Made by a program: the position numbers and the translations under genes. Positions 59,826-64,000 of a stretch of DNA of 64,000 bases are shown piece by piece. This DNA is from Lachnospiraceae bacterium (GTDB taxonomy: Bacteria; Bacillota; Clostridia; Lachnospirales; Lachnospiraceae): the NCBI GenBank assembly GCA_902363665.1, contig CABJAW010000001.1, positions 62,001 through 126,000 of the forward strand, given 5' to 3'. Each line of letters begins with the position of its first letter. Positions within the stretch are counted from its first letter, which is position 1. A model generated the notes under the pieces. The model saw nothing but the letters and a program-made list of their open reading frames with translations. It was not told the origin of the DNA and did no database searches.

Positions 59826-61184
59826 CACTGCATGGTGTTCTGCCAGAATCCGCTTCTGTTTATAGAAGTAATAAACGATCATGCACACTGCTGTCACAAC
59901 CCACGTGATCGGGTAGCAGGCAATGATCTGCTCCAGCGTTCCATTCGGCACGATGCACGTCGTCCAGACAATCCGCAGCAGACATACTCCTGTCATCGTC
60001 ATGATCGTCGATATCAGAACATGTCCCTGTGCGCGCAGCGATCCGGAATAAATCTCAATAAACGTAAACAGGAAATACGTCGGTGAGATCACATGCATCA
60101 TTCGCAGGCCGGTCTTCACCACCGCCGCATCCGTTGTAAAAATGCCGAACAGCTCTGTTCCAAACGGCATGATCAGGGCACTGAAAAGCAGAGCACAGCC
60201 CGCCGACATCGCCAGACAGATCTGCGTTCCCTTTTTGACACGGTCATACTTTCCAGCACCGAAATTCTGGCCGACAAACGTCGTCACTGCGATGCCGTAT
60301 GCGCCATTCATCATCCAGAACATGCTGTCGATCTTTCCAAAGGCCGTCCACGCCGCCATCGTATCCACACCAAGCGCATTTAACGAGGTCTGCACGATGA
60401 TATTGGAGAGATTGTACATGCACGACTGAATTCCGGTCGGCAGGCCGATCTGCAGCATCGTCACCATCAGTTCCTTTTCGATTCGGATTTTTTTCAGTTC
60501 CAGCTTCAGATCCTCCGTGTGGTACATCAGTGTCCTTGTCACCAGCACGGCGCTGACGCCCTGAGAGACCAGTGTACCGACCGCCACGCCAAGTACACCA
60601 AGCCGCATGACGAGCACAAAAACAAGATCCAGCACAATATTGATTCCGCAGCAGATCATCAGATAATACAGCGGCCGCTTTGAATCACCGATCGCGCGCA
60701 GAATTGCCGAACCGATGTTGTAAATCAGAATAAAGATCAGTCCCGCAAAATAAATCCGCACGTATAAGGTGGAATCTGCCAGCAGATTTTCCGGCGTATT
60801 CATGGCTCTTAAGATCTGCGGCGTAAATACCACACCAATTACACCGAAAATAATGCCAAAGGCAATGGAAAATCCATACGCCGTATGCAGTGCCCGATGC
60901 ATCCGCTCCTTGTTGCGTGCTCCGTAAAACTGTGAAATGATAACCGTACTGCCTGCTGACAGACCGGTAAAAAATCCAACGACAAAATTGATAATCTGAC
61001 TTGAGGAACCGCCGACACTTGAAAGTGCCTCTTTCCCCGCAAACCGTCCCACCACAACTGCATCTACCGTATTATACAGCTGCTGAAAAAAAGTTCCCAC
61101 AAGGATCGGAAAGAAAAAGATCAGAATCTGTTTCCAGATGACTCCCTCCGTGATCCCGTTTTTTTTGCTTCCCTGCTGTTCCAT
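59823..61184 (-). CDS. MATE-family efflux transporter
   Basis: 453 residues with about 12 hydrophobic segments, starting GVIWKQILIFFFPILVGTFFQQLYNTVDAVVVGRFAG, the classic MATE/DinF opening, and VNVVL-type central region (CGINIVLDLVFVLVMRLG). It exports drugs or other organic cations against Na+ or H+. The start at 61184 with GAAGGA upstream gives a normal family length; an earlier GTG at 61337 would add 51 residues overlapping larB and has no ribosome site. The stop codon is contributed by family B copy 6. Confidence 0.92.
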   Translation of the reverse strand: MEQQGSKKNGITEGVIWKQILIFFFPILVGTFFQQLYNTVDAVVVGRFAGKEALSSVGGSSSQIINFVVGFFTGLSAGSTVIISQFYGARNKERMHRALHTAYGFSIAFGIIFGVIGVVFTPQILRAMNTPENLLADSTLYVRIYFAGLIFILIYNIGSAILRAIGDSKRPLYYLMICCGINIVLDLVFVLVMRLGVLGVAVGTLVSQGVSAVLVTRTLMYHTEDLKLELKKIRIEKELMVTMLQIGLPTGIQSCMYNLSNIIVQTSLNALGVDTMAAWTAFGKIDSMFWMMNGAYGIAVTTFVGQNFGAGKYDRVKKGTQICLAMSAGCALLFSALIMPFGTELFGIFTTDAAVVKTGLRMMHVISPTYFLFTFIEIYSGSLRAQGHVLISTIMTMTGVCLLRIVWTTCIVPNGTLEQIIACYPITWVVTAVCMIVYYFYKQKRILAEHHAV

Positions 61185-61324
61185 TCCTTCTCCCACTCCA
61201 CTTTCCCCGACGCCTTTGTCGGACCTGTTATCCCCATTTTTATCTGCAAATCCACTCACACAGGCAAAAACGCCCGATATATTCTGCATGATGCCTGTCG
61301 TTTTTTGAGGAACTCTGCCTTCTG

Positions 61325-62083
61325 TCACTTCCTGCACGCCTGGTGATTCATCTTCGAGGCGAGTACCCCTGCTCCAAATCCATTGTCAATATTTACAACG
61401 CTCACGCCGCTCGCGCACGAATTGAGCATCGAGAGCAGTGCTGCCAGACCGCCGAAGTTTGCGCCGTAGCCAACACTTGTCGGTACACCGACCACCGGAC
61501 ACGACACGAGGCCACCGATCACACTGACCAGTGCGCCCTCCATTCCGGCCACCGCCACGACTGCGTTTGCATCCTCAAAATCTGGCAATCGGTGCAGCAG
61601 GCGGTGAATCCCGGCCACGCCAACGTCATAGACCCGCACTACATGATTGCCATACAGCTCAGCCGTAACTGCCGCTTCCTCTGCCACCGGCAGATCGCTC
61701 GTCCCTGCAGCAACAAGTGCGATCTTTCCCTTTTTCTCTGTCTCCTGCGGATTCACAATGCCGATCCGGCAGATTTCCCGGTAATCCAGTTCCAGTTCGC
61801 TGCTGATCTTCTCTGCCTTCTCTTTTGAGAGGCGCGTGATCATGATATTTGCGATGTCTTTTTTCTTCATCGCAGCTGCGATCCCAAGGATCTGCTCCGC
61901 TGTCTTGCCTTCCCCGTAGATCACTTCCGGCATACCCTGGCGGATATGACGGTGCAGGTCGATGTCCGCATAATTTCCGACCAGCATATCCGGCTGCAGG
62001 CTCATATCCTGCATTCCCTGCTCCGCCGTCATCTGCCCTGATTCAACCTTTTTCAATAATTCAAAAAGTTCTTTTCGTTCCAT
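61325..62083 (-). CDS. larB: Nickel-pincer cofactor biosynthesis protein LarB
   Basis: 252 residues. LarB carboxylates and hydrolyses nicotinate adenine dinucleotide to start the nickel-pincer cofactor of lactate racemase-type enzymes. N-terminal helical part ELLKKVESGQMTAEQGMQDM, then PEVIYGEGKTAEQI and an AIR-carboxylase-like C-domain: ALVAAGTSDLPVAEEAAVTAEL, VAGMEGALVSVIGGLVSCPVVGVPTSVGYGAN, NSCASGVSVVNIDNGFGAG. Start at 62083 with GGAG upstream. LarC, LarE and LarA are not in the window. The gene follows a GNAT gene by 10 bases. Confidence 0.95.
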   Translation of the reverse strand: MERKELFELLKKVESGQMTAEQGMQDMSLQPDMLVGNYADIDLHRHIRQGMPEVIYGEGKTAEQILGIAAAMKKKDIANIMITRLSKEKAEKISSELELDYREICRIGIVNPQETEKKGKIALVAAGTSDLPVAEEAAVTAELYGNHVVRVYDVGVAGIHRLLHRLPDFEDANAVVAVAGMEGALVSVIGGLVSCPVVGVPTSVGYGANFGGLAALLSMLNSCASGVSVVNIDNGFGAGVLASKMNHQACRK

Positions 62084-62093
62084 TTTTTCTCCG

Positions 62094-62579
62094 TCAGTCA
62101 AGCTTCTGATATGCGATCCGCGGAGAACCATCCGCAATGTAGATTCTCCCGCATTTTACAGATCCGTTCTTCTCCATCACACGCTGCATGACATGATTGT
62201 CCGCATGTGTGTCACCACGCAGGTTTCCGCACTGCGCAAAACACCACTGGATGCATTCTGAACCGATGCCTTTTACCCTGCCTCGCGATGCGATCCGGTG
62301 CAGCACGCCATACGGCGCATCATTTCGCCATGCTCCATCCTCAATCACCTTATAAGTCGGGTCTTCCCCCATCCGGAAAACAAACACCGCCTCAATCTCT
62401 CCGTTTTCCACTGCCACATAGCTGATCCCGGACTCTATATCCGAACGCACCAGGGATTCAGACGGATAACCATTTCTCCACTGTGTCGGATTGCCGGTAT
62501 TCTTCATAAAAGTGCGGGCGATTCCATAAATTTCCATGATCTCCTGCAGGTCTTCTGTTGTCGATTTTCTGATTTCCAT
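62094..62579 (-). CDS. GNAT-family N-acetyltransferase
   Basis: 161 residues. Acetyl-CoA dependent transferase fold: IRKSTTEDLQEIMEIYGIARTFM, GISYVAVENGEIEAVFVFR, then a shortened pantetheine-loop region VLHRIASRGRVKGIGSECIQWC where R-G-x-x-G/A is RGRVKGIG, and NHVMQRVMEKNGSVKCGRIYI at the end. Substrate unknown. Start at 62579 with TAGGAGAAA upstream. Co-directional with and close to larB, but no functional link is evident. Confidence 0.9.
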   Translation of the reverse strand: MEIRKSTTEDLQEIMEIYGIARTFMKNTGNPTQWRNGYPSESLVRSDIESGISYVAVENGEIEAVFVFRMGEDPTYKVIEDGAWRNDAPYGVLHRIASRGRVKGIGSECIQWCFAQCGNLRGDTHADNHVMQRVMEKNGSVKCGRIYIADGSPRIAYQKLD

Positions 62580-62723
62580 TATTATTTCTCCTACGAACTG
62601 CGTAACTTGCAATTCCTGTTTTTCGTATCTCTCTTTTTTATTCTTTCTCGCTTATTTCGTCTCGTACCCTGTACAGCGTTCCGCAAACGGCAAGCACGCA
62701 GGAACCCTGCTGCAAGGTAGAAA

Positions 62724-62757
62724 AAAGCCCCGACTTCATATGAAATCGAGGCTTTCC
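62724..62757 (-). terminator. Terminator of tRNA-Thr
   Basis: AAAGCCTCGATTTCA pairs with TGAAGTCGGGGCTTT (G-U pairs included), then TTTTTTC on the minus strand, 15 bases past the tRNA. Confidence 0.88.
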
Positions 62758-62771
62758 CGTAGCTTGACAAG

Positions 62772-62844
62772 AGCTGATGACGGGAATCGGACCCGTGACC
62801 TCCTCACTACCAATGAGGTGCGCTACCGACTGTGCCACATCAGC
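62772..62844 (-). tRNA. tRNA-Thr (anticodon GGT)
   Basis: Full cloverleaf on the minus strand: acceptor GCTGATG/CATCAGC, D arm with AGTCGGTAGC, anticodon stem CCTCA/TGAGG with loop TTGGTAG giving anticodon GGT, and T stem ACGGG/CCCGT with loop TCCGATT. The 3' CCA is not encoded. Its promoter lies 23 bases upstream and a terminator follows, so it is a single-gene unit. Confidence 0.96.
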
Positions 62845-62867
62845 ACAACTGCTCGCTACAGTTAAGG

Positions 62868-62896
62868 ATATTACCATAGAATCAGTTGCTTGTCAA
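62868..62896 (-). promoter_or_regulatory. tRNA-Thr promoter
   Basis: Minus strand TTGACA, 17-base spacer, TAATAT: a strong consensus promoter immediately upstream of the tRNA. Confidence 0.88.
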
Positions 62897-62939
62897 ATAG
62901 AATTTTTCAAAAAATATAAAAAATATAAAAAATATCCTC

Positions 62940-63821
62940 CTAACGGCTGTTGGGATCGAGCGCATCCCGCAGCGCGTCTCCGATAAAATTGATCGACATA
63001 ACAAGGATCACGATCAGCAGTCCGGCTGGAATCCACAGCCACGGCTGCTTCGTCAGTACGGTCAGCGACTGCGCTCCGTTTAACATGTTTCCAAGACTCG
63101 CGGTCGGAGGCTGCACGCCCTGTCCCAAAAAGCTAAGCGCCGCCTCATCCAGCATCGAGAGTGCCAGAACAGAGGTCGCATAGACGAGAATCGGAGCCAC
63201 CGTGTTCGGCAGAATCTCCGAAAACAGGATGTGGCGCACCGGCATGCCAGAAACAATACTGCCCTTGACGAAATTGGTTTCGCGCAGGTTCAGCACATTT
63301 CCGCGCACAAGCCGCGCGATGCCTGGCCAGTCAACAAATCCCAGGATCAAAATGATGTTCCAGAGTCCCGGACGGAAAATGGCAGCCGCCACCAGCACCA
63401 GCAGAATGTACGGAAACGACATGACCATATCGGTAAAACGCATGATGACCATATCTGCAATCCCGCCAAAATATCCGGCGATCAGCCCCAGGATCACACC
63501 GATCACCGTCGAGATCAGTGTGGCAAGCACGCCAACCAGCAGGGAAATCCGCATCGCATACAGCAGGCGGCTCAGCACATCTCTTCCGATCTGATCGGTG
63601 CCAAGCCAGTGCTCCAGGCACGGTGCACCGCTGAACGTTCCGACGATCGCATCCGGATCATACGGTGCGATCCACGGTGCCAGAAGCGCCGCTCCGACAA
63701 GTATAATCAGGACTACCAGGCTGACCATAGCCAGACGATGCCTTCGAAAGCGCCTGAACACGGTCTGCAGATAGCTTTCGTTTGTAATATCTTTTTTTAC
63801 AGTATCTTTTTTCTGTTTCAT
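62940..63821 (-). CDS. Peptide/nickel-type ABC importer permease (DppC/OppC family)
   Basis: 293 residues. N-terminal OppC-type segment (FRRHRLAMVSLVVLIILVGAALLAPWIAPYDPDAI) and LGTDQIGRDVLSRLLYAMRISLLVG, then a BPD-type permease domain with FVKGSIVSGMPVRHILFSEILPN, the ATPase-contact EAA-like loop. It forms half of the channel for import of peptides, nickel or similar solutes across the membrane. ATP-binding and solute-binding genes would lie elsewhere, perhaps upstream beyond the window. It begins 9 bases after the preceding permease gene stops. A short AAAATAT tandem follows its stop. Confidence 0.95.
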   Translation of the reverse strand: MKQKKDTVKKDITNESYLQTVFRRFRRHRLAMVSLVVLIILVGAALLAPWIAPYDPDAIVGTFSGAPCLEHWLGTDQIGRDVLSRLLYAMRISLLVGVLATLISTVIGVILGLIAGYFGGIADMVIMRFTDMVMSFPYILLVLVAAAIFRPGLWNIILILGFVDWPGIARLVRGNVLNLRETNFVKGSIVSGMPVRHILFSEILPNTVAPILVYATSVLALSMLDEAALSFLGQGVQPPTASLGNMLNGAQSLTVLTKQPWLWIPAGLLIVILVMSINFIGDALRDALDPNSR

Positions 63822-63830
63822 GGCATCCTC

Positions 63831-64000
63831 CTAATTCAGCGAGATGGTCGGGTCCACCAGCGCATACAGAATATCTGTCACGAGGTTTGCCACCAGCACC
63901 ACGACTGCCGACAGCAGGCAGACGCCCATGATCACCGGATAATCGCGGCTTGAAATCGCACTCATCGTCATCAGTCCCAGACCCGGCCAGGAAAACACCT
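63831..64000 (-). CDS. ABC importer permease (DppB/OppB family), C-terminal end only
   Basis: The last 55 codons of a permease gene that enters from beyond the right edge. The end reads VFSWPGLGLMTMSAI, then DYPVIMGVCLLSAVVVLVANLVTDILYALVDPTISLN, the standard C-terminus of DppB/OppB permeases, with the last membrane helix and the D-P-x-I/V ending. It stops 9 bases before the DppC-type start, and the two form a heterodimeric channel. Confidence 0.93.
   Translation of the reverse strand, partial: VFSWPGLGLMTMSAISSRDYPVIMGVCLLSAVVVLVANLVTDILYALVDPTISLN

Noticed and set aside
61185-61337. Extended N-terminus of the MATE protein from a GTG overlapping larB
   Set aside because: The extra 51 residues are polar with no family match and no ribosome site; the ATG at 61184 gives normal length.

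Overview
The window reads as a chromosomal segment of a spore-forming, gut-type clostridium, most likely Lachnospiraceae (inference). The reasons are a moderately high GC Firmicutes codon style, split transketolase subunits, strong AGGAGG-type ribosome sites, a chorismate mutase-shikimate kinase fusion, and a sporulation/cell-wall block in the order known from Bacillus and Clostridium (mazG, hup, rqcP, yabP, yabQ, divIC, spoIIE, tilS, hpt, ftsH; pth, mfd, prsA). Most genes lie on the minus strand. No prophage, CRISPR array or rRNA is visible. There is one tRNA, tRNA-Thr(GGT).

Layout. 1-2.1 kb: tail of a pentose operon (araD, transketolase N and C subunits). 2.3-8.1 kb: an ABC transporter whose 1658-residue FtsX-like permease carries a coiled coil of about 840 residues. 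8.5-11.8 kb: citrate synthase, a zinc-ribbon/YARHG membrane protein and an ArsR-type regulator. 12.3-24.7 kb: a quinate/shikimate-type locus with two shikimate/quinate dehydrogenase paralogues, an old-yellow-enzyme flavoprotein with FeS and pyridine-nucleotide domains, a LysR regulator, an MFS carrier, type I dehydroquinate dehydratase, a complete TRAP transporter and the AroQ-AroK fusion. 25-27 kb: an L,D-transpeptidase. 27.6-28 kb: a broken Uma2-like nuclease. 28.2-31 kb: araA and an AraR-type regulator with paired operators. 31.7-44.5 kb: prsA, mfd, pth, murF, ddl, a second L,D-transpeptidase and a GH13 amylase. 45-53 kb: ftsH to mazG. 53.5-62.6 kb: spore coat kinase-like protein, HAD phosphatase, heterodimeric ABC exporter, MATE pump, larB and a GNAT. 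62.8-64 kb: tRNA-Thr and two permeases of a peptide-type ABC importer.

The most unusual feature is the intergenic DNA, which is populated by several families of palindromic, modular repeats. (A) About 143-bp MITEs with 17-bp inverted ends beginning GTAA; two copies have perfect 8-bp target duplications. (B) A 160-bp multi-hairpin element in six copies, all in the same orientation, with a base-pair-preserving change in one copy and no target duplication. (C, D, E) Further palindromic modules. Most families share a small hairpin core (AAGCGGA/TCCGCTT). These elements sit in leaders, between genes and terminators, and in two cases supply the stop codon of a transporter gene.

How genes work together: AraA, AraD and the transketolase cover most of arabinose entry into the pentose phosphate pathway (no ribulokinase here). 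The quinate/shikimate locus could import an alicyclic acid, interconvert quinate, dehydroquinate, dehydroshikimate and shikimate, and either feed chorismate through the kinase fusion or use the flavoprotein for reduction; that assignment is inference from gene context.
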